The notes beneath the pieces are model-generated. The model was not told the origin of the DNA, did not search any database, and worked only from the letters and a program-made list of their open reading frames with translations. Positions 10,840-22,169 of a stretch of 64,000 nucleotides of DNA are shown here, piece after piece. How positions within the stretch are numbered: position 1 is the first letter of the stretch; each line of letters opens with the position of its first letter. The stretch lies in contig CM063246.1 of NCBI GenBank assembly GCA_032158295.1, forward strand, positions 22,892,135 through 22,956,134. The letters are read 5' to 3'. Position numbers and translations under genes: made by a program. The DNA comes from Pycnopodia helianthoides. Its lineage: Eukaryota; Echinodermata; Asteroidea; Forcipulatida; Asteriidae.

Positions 10840-13812
10840 ATGGCAAAAGTTATCTTTAAGAAGACAATAGATCTGTCACAGCGGACAAGACTTGGAGTCG
10901 TACTCACCGGACTCAGCCAAAGGACTGCTCCAAACATACTCAGATCCGTCACAACAACAACGCAGAGCATTCACATCTCATCAACAGACAATTCCCCAAA
11001 GAAATGGTGGCATCTTGAAAAGGCAGAGTTGATGAGAAGCAGGGTCTACCACCTCCACCAAAGACATCTTTCATCTGGGAGTAAAGATGGAGTTGGTGAG
11101 GAAATTGAGGTCAAAGGTTAAAGTCTATGGACTCCTATTGAGTTCCCTGATTCCTTCATTTTAAATTTGCCCTCTGATGGAATCATAAATTGACGACATA
11201 ATCTAATTTTTGTTTTGGGCAAATTTTGTTGAGATGTATCAAATGTTATCTTGAGATGTATTCTTTTTCAAAAATTAGTCGATTGTTAGATGAAGTTTTA
11301 TGATGCTATCTTAAACATCATTGATTTTCAGAAAGCAGCAGTCCTACTGATCAACATTCCAGTCCACAACCAGCCAGTGGACGATTCAAGAGCGTAAAGA
11401 TATTACTGGATGAAGCCAATCTCCAGACAAAAAGAAGGGATCCATTTGACTTTTCTGATGTTCCACAACGCACCGATATAGTAACACAGAACCATAAGAT
11501 GTCTAGCAGTCCCAGATCGAAACAGGATCCTAAAGAGATGTCTGCTTTCCTTTTCCCTGGTCAAGGTAAACAATAATCTTAATGGCTTGAATCTGTTTAG
11601 TTTTAGCGTGTCGTGGCCGAGCGGTCTGGTGAACCGGGCTCAAGCTCTAATGGTTAAGTCATTGGGGTTTGGGTTCGAATCCCTGTCTTGACATTTGTGT
11701 CCTTGAGCAAGATGCTTTGCTATATTTACTTGTCACCAAGGGGGTTACAAATGGGTACCTACGAGGGTAGTAGATCGATGACTAGGCATTTTTGAGGACT
11801 CTTTGTAAGAAAGATGTAATGAAGATGTTGCATTTGGCATTTTTGGTTAAGGGGATGCCTTAAGGGTAGAGGATAGATTCAATCTAACCATCTCTACAGG
11901 AAATGTAAGATGAGATGAAGGCCTCCAACTCTAAGGGGAACTTGTGCGTCTCCTTCCTGCAAACTCTGTAAAGAGCCTTTTTAACCTTACTACATTCAGT
12001 GTACTCTCTTCCTCAACTGGCTCTTGCCACAAAATTCCACAGGAGACTGTGGAGACTAAGTCCACAGTACAGATAAGACAGGGTGTTTCCTCTGTAAAGC
12101 CAACTGTAACCCAATTGCTATGGCCAGAATGGTGTGGTACTTTTGAATGGTGTGGTACTTTGTAGCAAGTGGTACTTTGTGGTGTGTGTGGTACTTTGTG
12201 GCAGTGTGTGGTACCAGTGTTATAGGAGGGGTTAATAAAGCAGGGCAGTTTAATTACCTTCTGTCCCGTTTCTTCTTCACGATACAGGAAGTCAGTTTGT
12301 AGGTATGGGTCGTGATCTTCTACAATATCCTAATGTAAGGGACATGTACAGCATCGCGTCGGACATTCTTGGGTACGATCTGCTGGATTTATGTCTGAAT
12401 GGAACACAGGAGGAGTTGAATCGAACCATACATTCCCAGCCGGCCGTTGTTGTTTGTTCTCTTGCTGCTGTAGAAAAACTAAAAGAAGAACAACCCAAGG
12501 TACTTCTAAAACAATTGTTATCTTCATTTAAAGATTTGGAAAAAAGGGAACTTTGATTTGTAGATTTAGACAGAATTATAAAAATGTGCCAGTGAACAAT
12601 TTCAAAACCTCTGGTAATCAAGTAGCATCATTGTCAGATCAACTTTCGAAGGGAGAGTAAAATTGTTGTTGATTTTATTTTGGTCATCTGTAGATGGTGG
12701 AGAATTGTGTGTCAGCAGCTGGCTTCAGTGTTGGGGAATTCTCCGCGTTGGTCTTCTCTGGCGCCCTTGACTTTGAAGATGGTAAGAAGGCACTCCTTCT
12801 ATACTATGCTTTTAAAAATTGTATTATTAATGTGAAAGTAGACTTTAAAGATGATGTGATCTGTTTTTTGTTTGGTTGTATTTATCCATAGCTATTCAGC
12901 TGATCAAAATCCGTGCAGAGGCAATGCAGCGAGCGTCGGAGCTGGTTCCCAGTGGTATGCTGCAAGTGATCGGCCGACCAACAACTAGGTTTAAGATGAT
13001 GTGTCGAGAGGCGGCCGATTCCTGTCTCATCAGTGGCCAGACTGATGCTATTTGTATGATTGCAAGCCATGTGTACCCGGAGGCTAAGGTTGTAGCAGGG
13101 AATGTAGAGGTATGTGTACAAGTCCCTAGGAACCCTTCGGAATCCAACAAAACTCTGAATAATAATAATAATAATATAAAGCATCTATATAGCGCTAACA
13201 GAGCGCCTAACAAAGGGAGGGAAACAAACAAAACTAATACAATGGGGTTTGTCACGCAGCACCTTGTAAACCCTGAAAAGGCGTTAAACAAATGGGTCTC
13301 ACAATTCAAACTTCAAAAACCTGTCTTCAAAAATAACAATAAGCACTTTGAGATGTAGATAAAGCGCTATTTATATTATCTAATTATTATTTATTAACCT
13401 CTGCCATTTTATCCAGGCACTGAACTTCATCCAAGAGATGTCTCATCACTATTCCCTTCGCTCGGCCATGCGTGTCCCGGTCAGTGGTGCGTTTCATTCC
13501 CCCCTCATGGCACCAGCTCAGGAAATCTTCTCCTCGGCCATCGATAAGGTCGCCTTCGAGACCCCAATCATCTCTGTCCACTCTAATGTCAACGGGAAGA
13601 AGTACCGCCACTCAAAGCATATCCGCTCTCTCCTGAAACGTCAAATTCTAGAACCAGTCCACTGGGAGCAGACGATGCACGAAGTCTACCAGCGCAATAA
13701 GGGGGACCATTTCCCCAAATCAATCGAAGTCGGGCCAGGAAAACAACTTGGTGGATATCTGCGCAGGAACAATGCAAAAGCATTCAGCTCTTATGAAAAA
13801 GTTGAAGTTTAA
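10840..13812 (+). CDS. MCAT: Mitochondrial malonyl-CoA:ACP transacylase
   Basis: MCAT loads malonyl groups from malonyl-CoA onto mitochondrial acyl carrier protein for mitochondrial type II fatty-acid synthesis (lipoate precursor supply). I assemble six coding exons: 10840-11095, 11332-11565, 12288-12499, 12694-12781, 12892-13109, 13417-13812. All have GT-AG borders and matching phases, giving about 467 residues (human is 390). The N-terminus is basic and Ser/Thr-rich, consistent with a mitochondrial presequence. Family hallmarks are FLFPGQGSQF across the exon 2/3 junction, the nucleophile motif GFSVGEFSALVF with Ser near residue 246, KIRAEAMQ, and the catalytic His in PVSGAFH near residue 363. 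The C-terminal EVGPGKQLG is also typical. The extra length is mainly in the presequence and linker encoded by exons 1-2. Intron 2 hosts a tRNA-derived SINE and intron 5 a small foldback repeat. No frame disruption was seen. Confidence 0.95.
11606..11900 (+). mobile_element. tRNA-derived SINE in MCAT intron 2
   Basis: The head resembles a tRNA-Leu with internal RNA polymerase III promoter boxes: A-box-like TGGCCGAGCGGTC from 11614 and B-box GGTTCGAATCC at 11672-11682, plus a CTCAAGC anticodon-loop-like segment. The acceptor arms pair poorly, so it is not a functional tRNA gene. The body contains CCTTGAGCAAGATGCTTTGC (11701-11720), which is shared in diverged form with the minus-strand copy at 38540-38760. 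The 3' limit is approximate. Confidence 0.75.
12133..12215 (+). repeat. Short GTGGTACTTTG tandem repeat
   Basis: The block GTGGTACTTTG or close variants recurs about five times with irregular GT-rich spacers in MCAT intron 2, just before exon 3. Confidence 0.7.
13150..13412. repeat. Foldback repeat in MCAT intron 5 with AGCGCT-containing ends
   Basis: The intron is largely occupied by a segment starting with (AAT)n, then ATATAAAG and TATATAGCGCTAAC. It ends with AAAGCGCTATTTATATTATC and an ATTATT tract. The two ends are approximate inverted complements, as in a small foldback element. A related AAT/CAGCGC segment occurs at about 9305-9390. Confidence 0.5.
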
Positions 13813-13885
13813 AAGGTTCACAATGTATGATGATTTAGCGTGCCATGTATAGTCGTGGTTTCACCATGATACACAGAACTAATGT

Positions 13886-14220
13886 TGGGGTGGCGTGGAT
13901 GGCTAGTGCGTAAAGCGCTTGCACCTCTCACCACTGTGGCCCTGTTTCAATTCCCGGCTAAGGCCATATGTGAGTAGAGTAGTGCATTGGTTCTCCCCAA
14001 TGCCACAAGGGTTTTTCTCTGGGACCTTCAGTTTTCCTCCCTCTGGAAAAACCAAACACTTTTGATCTCTGGCTGTGCTCCGTGGTCATAAATGGGTTGT
14101 GTCTGGCTGCCAAAGGCGCCCTTGCATGCCTGTGGGTCGAACACATTGTAGCCGCATCCTTTGCAATTCAGCTTCTCAGCTGTGAGGGATGATTAGCCTC
14201 TCAAATTGTTCTTATTATTA
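13886..14220 (+). mobile_element. Second tRNA-like SINE type downstream of MCAT
   Basis: A polymerase III-like head has an A-box-like TGGCTAGTGCG near 13900 and a B-box-like GTTTCAATTCC at 13944-13954. A ~250-bp body follows, ending in a TTATTATTAT simple tail at about 14210-14220. The body does not share the CCTTGAGCA block of the other SINEs, so it is likely a different family. It lies in what may be the MCAT 3' untranslated or downstream region. Confidence 0.55.
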
Positions 14221-16765
14221 TGACTACATTGTGCATTTATTTTGGCAATTGTTTTCTACAGAATTGCTTAGAAAGTCACTTGATACCATATGCCGTGTAC
14301 TTCAGCTCAATTTTCTGCAGGGTTATCTGCCAAAGGTGTTGTTTTCAATTATATGCATTTTTTTACAAATATAATCCCATCTCTGTATGTACATGTATAG
14401 TAAAACTGTTTAAGAGATACACACTTTACTGGTTGACACTTGTTGTGTCTTCAGGTTTTTACCTTCACCCTCCTACTATCTGACCATTCATTATCATCCG
14501 CTGTGGTTTTGAGTGACGAATGCAGCATGCCATCCTGCACTAAGACATCATGTGTTAAATTCATCTACACAGTACACAGTGACACATTCACGCAGTTAAG
14601 TTCTATGCAGTTGTGCCACCATACATAATCCATGCAGCCGAACGGTTTCAAGTGGTTGGTTAACTCGCTGGAAAATGTCACTAAGAGTAGGAGGGTTAAC
14701 CTTGTAGATTACAAGGTTTTAAGTGCACATCATGTAAAAAAAATTTAAGGAAATGGATTGCTCATGAGGTGTTTAGCGTTTAAATCACTTCTTCGTTTTG
14801 AAGGGAGATGGGCAAGGCCAAAGTTTCTTCCAATATTTGACACCACTTAATGATACGCAATGTTCACTGCATGGTTCTTATTGTGTTCTTGGTAATACTT
14901 TTGTCAACTTAAAGGAAGAGACAGGTGAGCTTTGAACCAAGACTTTGTCCGAGTTAAGCAACTTAAAACCCCCGTTTTCAAATCCTACTTGAGCTGGAAG
15001 CCAAAATCCATCCTTGTACACAGCATCAACAAACCTTAACAATGCAATAGTACACAATGTGGCTCATTATTGGGTCTTGCTTAACCAGTTAGTAAACAAA
15101 TGTACAAACATCATCATTACAAGGCCCTAATCTCATAGTGCCGCTTACCTTGGCATTTTAAAGGCTATGGCCATCGTTCTCAGGGTACAGCTTTGGCACA
15201 GAAGTTGTTCCCAAGTTGTTTAAAATGCAGCCAACTTTTATTCATGGTGAGGGGAGGACTGGAGTCCAATTTCAAGGAGCTCAATGCAGTCCCTTTGCTT
15301 CAATACTCTCTTTCTGTGGACATAGATAGACTAGAATACACATATGCTGCTTGGCTAATTATCTAAATTAAGATGAATATTGTGTGTGACCAAAAGTTAT
15401 TTAAAGAATATGAAAAACCAATGTTTGTATTCGTATTAAAAGCAAATACTGAAATTGATTGCATGGCCAACATGTAAAGTGATGTTGAAATTTGAGGCTA
15501 AAACTTTTAATATACCTGTAGCTTTCTTAATAATGCAAGTATCATTTTAACTTATTAAAGGTTTGACTTTCCTAACACTACAACTTATTATACTTTGAAA
15601 TACATGGTTTCTAAATACAGGGTTTGGACGATTCATTTGTGCACAGATTTAGTGGCAAGTTATAATCACAGATCACCAACAGCTAACTTTGCATTATGAC
15701 TCACAATGTACTGTGTCTTTATCGGTGTGTAGCCGCCTTGTTTTTCTCCCATTCATTTCAATGTGATCAAACCGAGGCTGAAGTGCAAACTAGTCTGATC
15801 CCTTTTGGGTATAATAAAAAACAGTATTTATTATTGGACCAGCACACAGGGAACCAAGTTACACGATAACGGTTTAAAATTATTTTAAAAAAAGAATACT
15901 CACTCACACTTGGGGAATCAAATGGTATCCTTTATTTCAAAATTTTGGCAAAAATCTATAATAGGGTGTAATATGTGGACAGTACTTTCCAAGTAATTTC
16001 ACAACTTAATGAAAATATTTTGGGACCATTTTTATGAATTTGTTTTGTTTGTTTGTTATACGTTTCTAGATTACAAACACTTAAAATAATTTGCAACAAA
16101 AATGTAACTTATGACAAAGGGGTTTTTACATGCAATAAAATATATATTTTTTGTGTTTTTAATTTTTTTTCAGTTTTTTTTTTGTCCTTTTTAATTTGTA
16201 CATTGCAAAACAAAATAAAATGTGTTTAAAAAGTCACAAAGTATCCGACGTTGAATTAAGAAGTTTTGTATTTGTTGTAATAGTTGTCATATTTACCGTG
16301 CTGAGTTTGTTGACTTATACTTTACATGGATGGAAAAACACTAGTTAGATGTGTTAAAGTTAGGGATTCATACACAAAAAATTGACTTGATTATGAGCCT
16401 ACAGGCATCATCCATGAATGTCATTGTCTTGACTTGAGAGAGAGACTAAGTGCTTTATAAAAACATTAACATGTATGAGTTTATTTGACTCCTTCACTTC
16501 AATGCAATGGTTCAATTTCACAAGACTGCCATGGACACAAAGTGGCCAAGCACTGGAGAAGGTTTTGTTGATTACCAGCCAAAACGTATACTGTACTGTA
16601 TCTTGACCACAACTGGTTCCCCTTTGTTCGGCGATATTTTCTTCTTAACAGAAACGTGAAACTGTGACCTGGGTGTTAACACTTGAAAGAATACAAGGAG
16701 TAGGGAACAATTCTGAGTAGCAGCAACTTTACAATAACAAAAAACACAAATTTGATAGGGATTTG
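14221..16765. other. Non-coding stretch downstream of MCAT
   Basis: No exon is recognised on either strand. At 15122-15155 a short GGCCCTAATCTCATAGTGCCGCTTA segment (broken by divergence) resembles the left end of the GGGCC-ended MITE found at 19158. The stretch around 16130-16200 is extremely A/T-rich. It could include MCAT 3' untranslated sequence. Confidence 0.4.
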
Positions 16766-16770
16766 CATCC

Positions 16771-17050
16771 GCAGACTCAGCTGGGTTTGAGGTCTGCAGA
16801 CTCGGCTGGGTTTGAGGTCTGCAGACTCTGCTGGGTTTGAGATCTGCAGACTCTGCTAGGTTTGAGATCTGCAGACTCAGCTGGGTTTGGTATATGCAGA
16901 CTCAGCTGGGTTTGAGATCTGCAGACTCAGCTGGGTTTGAGATCTGCAGACTTGGCTGGGTTGAGATCTGCAGACTCTGCTAGGTTTGAGATCTGCAGAC
17001 TCAGCTGGGTTTGGTATATGCAGACTCAGCTGGGTTTGAGATCTGCAGAG
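16771..17050. repeat. 25-bp tandem repeat array, about 11 units
   Basis: Units contain GCAGACTC(A/T/G)GCTGGGTTTG followed by AG(A/G)TCT, or the variant GTATAT. The spacing is 25 bases, with one unit shorter by one base. A five-unit segment carrying the TGCTAGG and GGTATAT variants recurs (about 16849-16920 and 16973-17045), so the array grew by multi-unit duplication. There are no unique spacers, so it is not a CRISPR-like array. Confidence 0.93.
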
Positions 17051-18844
17051 TGATTACTCAATTTTCATTCCTGCTTAAACTGGTTTTAGTCATGTTTCCC
17101 TTCCATTCAGAACAATCAAAGCTATGATAAAAATTGTTGTTTTTCTTGTGGAATATACCTCAAAGATTGTAACCAGCTTAAAAAACATTCTTTCCAATGC
17201 ATACTATCCAAGTACTTTAAGAATCCACACTATTTCCATAAACTTAACTTGTTCTAGCTTTAGAACAAACGTTCACAGATATATCAATACATAGCACTAG
17301 ATTGAGGCCTATAAAATTATTTCTTAATGGCTCCAGGCTCATGATTTACAAGGGTTGTAATTAAACGCTCCTCTTTTGAAAAAACTAAACACGTCCCATC
17401 TCTTCACTATAAAATTGGAAAGCATTTCAAAATAGTCCATCAGGAAAAAATAACACTATTCACATAATATTTATAATAATTACTTGTTACTATGTATATA
17501 ATGTACACAAGAGATATGGTACTGTATGTACAACAATCGGAAAACTGAACAGCAAAAAGGCGTTAGTCGCTACAAACTCTTATTCCACCCTTACCCTGCA
17601 TTAAATACCTTCATTTCTTGAAACGACCCAAATCAACAAGCGATATAGTTTAAATACAGAATTATAAACCTTTCCTACTGAGCCCAATTTATCATAACTC
17701 TATCGCAGTCTCCAACCGAAGCACCACCCATCCCTAATACAATTTTGTTCCGCTTGATAAAAACAGAATTACATACGAGGGACTCGAGTGTGCTCCATGC
17801 ATTCTCCTCAAATTCTTTGTAACAATAGTCAAGCAGTCCTGCTTTTTTAGATGTATATGCTTATTGTTAAATATGTCGAGTATACAGTACAAAGGTCCCT
17901 AGCCCTAAGGCATTTCAAAGGTACTCTATTCATCGCAGCAAAGTACAATGCCAAACCTGTTGAATGCAACAAGATCAACAAGCTGAAATACAAGTGCTCA
18001 TGGGCTACACAGTACGTAACTTACACTGTTTGTCCAATTCATCGTAACAGCCACAGCATGGAGCACTATCATAAAACTCTCACGAGTTTGTTGAATTTAA
18101 TAGACCACTAGCATGGACGTCAACCCGCTATCATCTTAAAAGGAAAGCGATGATGAAATAATGGATACACAAAGCAAAGTACGCATGGCGCACAAGATGG
18201 GCCAATGAGCAAACCTCCTTTGACCTGTACATGAAGACGACCCACTGCAGTAAGGTCTAACAAATTCAGCAGCTGTTCATAAATGTTACACGACAAAAAA
18301 ATTAAAAGTTCGCCTCGGAACTGCCTGATAGGTATTTAAGGAAGTCTAAGACAGTCTTTAAAGGATTAAAGTGGTGGCGTCTTCTTCTACATAATTTTGT
18401 TTAAACAATCGTTTACCTGGCACAATTTGAATATGTATACATAATACAAGAATATATAAATATTCATACATGAAAATGGTACATCTTGTTTTACACTTTT
18501 TTTCTCTCCATTGTGTTATCAGTCAAAGTGAAATATTTATATGACGCACTGACAACACTCTCTCATCTGCATAATCACACAAGCATACACAGTGTTGGAG
18601 TACATGGAGCATGTACAACACAACACACAAGAGATTTCCTAAATTTACCTTTAAAAAAAACACATCTTGGGTGAGAAACAAAAAACTGATAGTAATGTCC
18701 AATGAAACATCTTCCGAGAAATTTACAACATCAACAAAATCTTACATCATGGTTAAAAACTTTGTTTAAAGTCTACAGTGACAACCAAATGTGATCAACA
18801 CTGCCGACAATCATCCCAGTGGATTGCTTCTTCCAAATGATTTT
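17051..18844. other. Non-coding stretch
   Basis: AT-rich sequence with no recognisable exon, RNA gene or element. Small open frames at 17851-18111 and 18486-18674 have no family resemblance. Confidence 0.4.
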
Positions 18845-18880
18845 TAACCCTAACCCTAACCCTAACCCTAACCCTAACCC
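18845..18880. repeat. Interstitial telomere-type repeat, six TAACCC units
   Basis: Six exact TAACCC units (TTAGGG on the minus strand), preceded by T-rich sequence and followed by TTAAGG. TTAGGG is the usual metazoan, including echinoderm, telomere repeat. The surroundings are ordinary unique sequence, so this is an internal block rather than a chromosome end. Confidence 0.97.
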
Positions 18881-19157
18881 TTAAGGAAATAAAACTAAGA
18901 AACTAACATTTAGTTTATCAGAGTTAAGTCAAATAACAGAGATCTGTGTTATTATCTCCATTGTAGGAGTCTGTACCTATTTTGATCCATGAACACTGTG
19001 TAAGTGCCCCAGCTGAATTGAACTGGCTATTTTAATCAGGAATAGTAATATTTTACACACTATACTACAAGTAAACAGTCAGGCTGCTCTTCCCTCAGAA
19101 CTTCAGCAAGCTGTTAACCTCAAACACAATTGTGTCATTCCCCCTCAAACGAGACCT

Positions 19158-19351
19158 GGGCCTAATTTCATAGAGCCGCTTAAGCAGGAAATATTGCTTA
19201 GCAAGTTTCTGCTAAGCAGAAATCAGCAAAATATCAGTCACAAATTGTACATGTGACATGGTAGTTTGGCTGACAACCGTATTCTGGTAAGCATAATTTT
19301 GTTGTGCTTAGCTACATTTTTTTGCTTAAGCAGCTCTATGAAATTGGGCCC
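19158..19351. mobile_element. MITE with ~30-bp terminal inverted repeats, copy 1
   Basis: The left end GGGCCTAATTTCATAGAGC, continuing CGCTTAAGCA, is mirrored by the complement of the right end, GGGCCCAATTTCATAGAGC then TGCTTAAGCA. Total length is about 194 bp. Internal blocks (CAGTCACA, TTTGGCTG, GTAAGCATAATTTTGTTGTG) recur in a second copy of nearly the same length at 53169-53363. There is no coding capacity. The target duplication is unclear. Confidence 0.85.
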
Positions 19352-20256
19352 TGTTCCCACATGATTAGGCTTAGGTGGTAAACTGGCTAGAGAACAAACT
19401 GTTTATACAAAGTTCAACTTTAACAGAGAGTTATAAGAGTGCCAGATTATCTTTAAAATATTGACATGTGTTAGTGAGTTGATCTCTTTCCCTACTGATA
19501 TCAGACATCTGGTTGTTGAGTTGGAAAAATCAAAATATTTGTAGGGCTGCAATAGCCACGGAGCAGGTCAAAATCACAAATATTTATAACCCAAGACTGT
19601 TTTTCACAGCCAAGCTTACTGTGGGTCCAAACATCTCTTTAACAAAACTATACATTCTTATTTTTACAACATACTTTGAAAGCAATTTTTTTTCTTTTTT
19701 CTTTTTCAATGCGGCTAGATATATGTATAATACATCTTAGTTGATGTTCGTTGTTTATACTTGGCATCGTTTGTCGTTGAGATGTCAAATTCACTTTATT
19801 TAAATGTTATAAAATAATATGTCCTCAAAAGGTTTTTTTTAAACAAAATTAAAGCAAAAAATATACAACATACACTTTTTATACAAGCTTTCTTTACATT
19901 ATGAACAAATCTTAATGCATGTGTTTTCATTGAGAAGTCTCTTTGGTTGAAAGTTTTTTTTGTTGAGATTTGTTAATTGACCATATTGTTGACCGCATGA
20001 GGGCGCTTTTAACAGTGAACTTCCTTGAATCACAATGGCGGTTTTATCTTATTTTGACTGCCCGTATGATATCTTTGTGTACTAATAAACGATGATGACA
20101 ACAAAAGTAACAAAAACAGATTGTTAAACTTGTTTCGCCTCACGTAAATTTGGTTCACACCTGCCCTCAGTCGGTCAAAAATACTGCGAATTATGAATAA
20201 AGGGAGGGGGGTTTACTAGGATTAGCTCAACACAATTCATTTGAATTATTTATAAA

Positions 20257-20278
20257 TACACACACACACACACACACA
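20257..20278. repeat. (AC)n microsatellite
   Basis: About ten uninterrupted AC dinucleotides. Confidence 0.95.
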
Positions 20279-20915
20279 TTCTCTAAACACAACCAACTTC
20301 CATTTGCAGACAAACCAACATTTTTCGTCATTTAGAAGTCCGTTTCCACAATCTGAATTGTTAAAAAAACGACTTGCTTACAAGATTCTCCTCAAAGAAT
20401 TTTAAATGAAAAGCACAGACTTGTTTTATCACCATCCCTATGCTTTCGCTATTATAAAAAAGGCACATTTGTTTTTCTGACAATTGTTTACGCTGAACAT
20501 AAACAACATTCTTTTACGGAGAGCTTGACAGAAGAAGTAGCCGATCCATGATGGAATTAGAAAGTGAAAAATACTTTTTAAGATGAAATGTCCGCAAATT
20601 TATTTTAATAAAATTGTACGGGGAACAAATATGATACGAGAGGACATTGTACAGGTATAATAAAAAATTGTTCGAGAAAAAACAAAATACTTTTATGACT
20701 TGACACACTTAAAAAATGTTGAGGACTTCATCATGTAAACTGACTGGAAATTTACACCGATACACACACAAACAAAAATTACCTTGAAACATTTTTTAAC
20801 GATTTTAAATTGTTACTTTTTTTGGTAATGCATTTTGTTCACTGGAAGCATTAGCTTATTTAGCTATGGTTGGTCTGTGAATGAAAATGGGCAAGCTACA
20901 ACATTGACATCAAAC

Positions 20916-21070
20916 TGGACCCATTTTCAAAAGTGATTAAGCAGAAAATATTGACTACCAAGCAAAACTGAGGAACCAGTCACTGACAAGGTACGAATGG
21001 TAATCTGGCCTGTACTATTAACCCTGTTTCTGTGAGCATTTTCTGTGCCTAGCCGAATGTTGAGGCCCTT
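20916..21070. mobile_element. Diverged MITE relic related to the 19158 element
   Basis: It begins GGACCCATTTTCAAAAGTG and GATTAAGCAG, and retains AACCAGTCAC, ATGGTAATCTGGC and a right end reading GAGGCCC. The order matches the copies at 19158 and 53169, but divergence is high and part of the centre is missing. Confidence 0.5.
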
Positions 21071-21715
21071 TTTAAATTTAAAACCATGACTTAGGCTCCA
21101 GCTTGGGCTCCGTCAGTCATTTTGAAAACGTACACTTTTGATACAGGACCTCACACAGGCAGAGAGTGCCTAAACCACAGCTGAAACCTTGGTTATGATT
21201 TCTAAAAAATGCCTAATGCCGTTTGTTTAAAGTTCTAGGACAGTGGCTGAAAACTTCAGCATTGTAGTGATTCTATGTTTCCTAAGTTAATGATGTGTTC
21301 TACCCTTGTACTATGTACAGTAATGCCACTGCTATTGCTGAAAATCTTATTGCAAGCAAAATATTTGAGAGCACCAAGCATCTAGTTCCTGAAAAATGTC
21401 CAAGCTTCATTGCAAACAAAATTCATTAAAAAAACCATTTTTGTTTAACGCTGAAGCTTAAAAAGCCCCCACCCCTCTCTGTAAAGTTGACTTGCCATTT
21501 AATGTTTCCAGTGTGGAGAATCCCCCCTTCCAATATTCCTCTTATGTTCCTTCGATACAGAAACTAAAATGTAGCCTTTGTTTCCTCTTACATGCTGAAG
21601 TTCAATCAGAAAACAACATTTCGAACATTGGTCAAGGATGCAGACGCCTAGAGTGACTTGAAATAAGATTTGAAATCTTCCTGTGTACTGGCCTGGCCCC
21701 AACTATTACCTCCTA

Positions 21716-22165
21716 CAATTAATAAGGGAATAAAAGGGTAGTGCCGAAGGCGAGGTCCTTTATCGCACGGCCACGGCCCTGCAAGGTTTTAAACGGCCGG
21801 TTAAGACCGCGTCACTACTCTTTTATTCCCATTCATAAATGCCCTTTTTGTTAAAAAGCATAATTTTGTTGGAAAAATCTCAACTTTTCTGTTAACTTTC
21901 ATTTCCTGTCACGTCCTCGAGCCCTGTTTCGCGAAGGATGTACATGCCACGCGTCATTACACTATTATGTTTTTAGATTGAATACCAATATGTGTTGATT
22001 GCGTTTCGCGTAAATTAGCGCCTGCGTAAAACCTTGCGCGCCACAGGTGTGTTTAAACACTTCTAGCCGGTGTTATATCGTCCGTTTAAACACCCCCACG
22101 TGACGTGCTCCCCACCAATCAGAATGGATAAACTGTCCCGGGTATTTATGAATAACAATTAATAA
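21716..22165. mobile_element. CpG-rich insertion with nested inverted repeats and 10-bp direct-repeat flanks
   Basis: The decamer CAATTAATAA occurs at 21716-21725 and again at 22156-22165. Between them lies ~430 bp that is visibly richer in GC and CpG than its surroundings. Inside is a hairpin with arms GGGAATAAAAGGGTAGTG (21726 onward) and CACTACTCTTTTATTCCC (to about 21830). ATTCATAAATGCCC is mirrored by GGGTATTTATGAAT near the right end, and GTTTAAACAC is palindromic and repeated. This fits a non-autonomous DNA transposon with a 10-bp target duplication (8-10 bp is typical of MuDR- or Merlin-like elements). The class is inferred only. Confidence 0.55.
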
Positions 22166-22169
22166 TATG

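Noticed and set aside
11606..11690. Functional tRNA-Leu gene
   Set aside because: The A and B boxes and a CAA-like anticodon loop are present, but the acceptor arm does not pair and a SINE body follows.
16771..17050. CRISPR-like regular repeat
   Set aside because: The units are contiguous without unique spacers and the genome is clearly eukaryotic.
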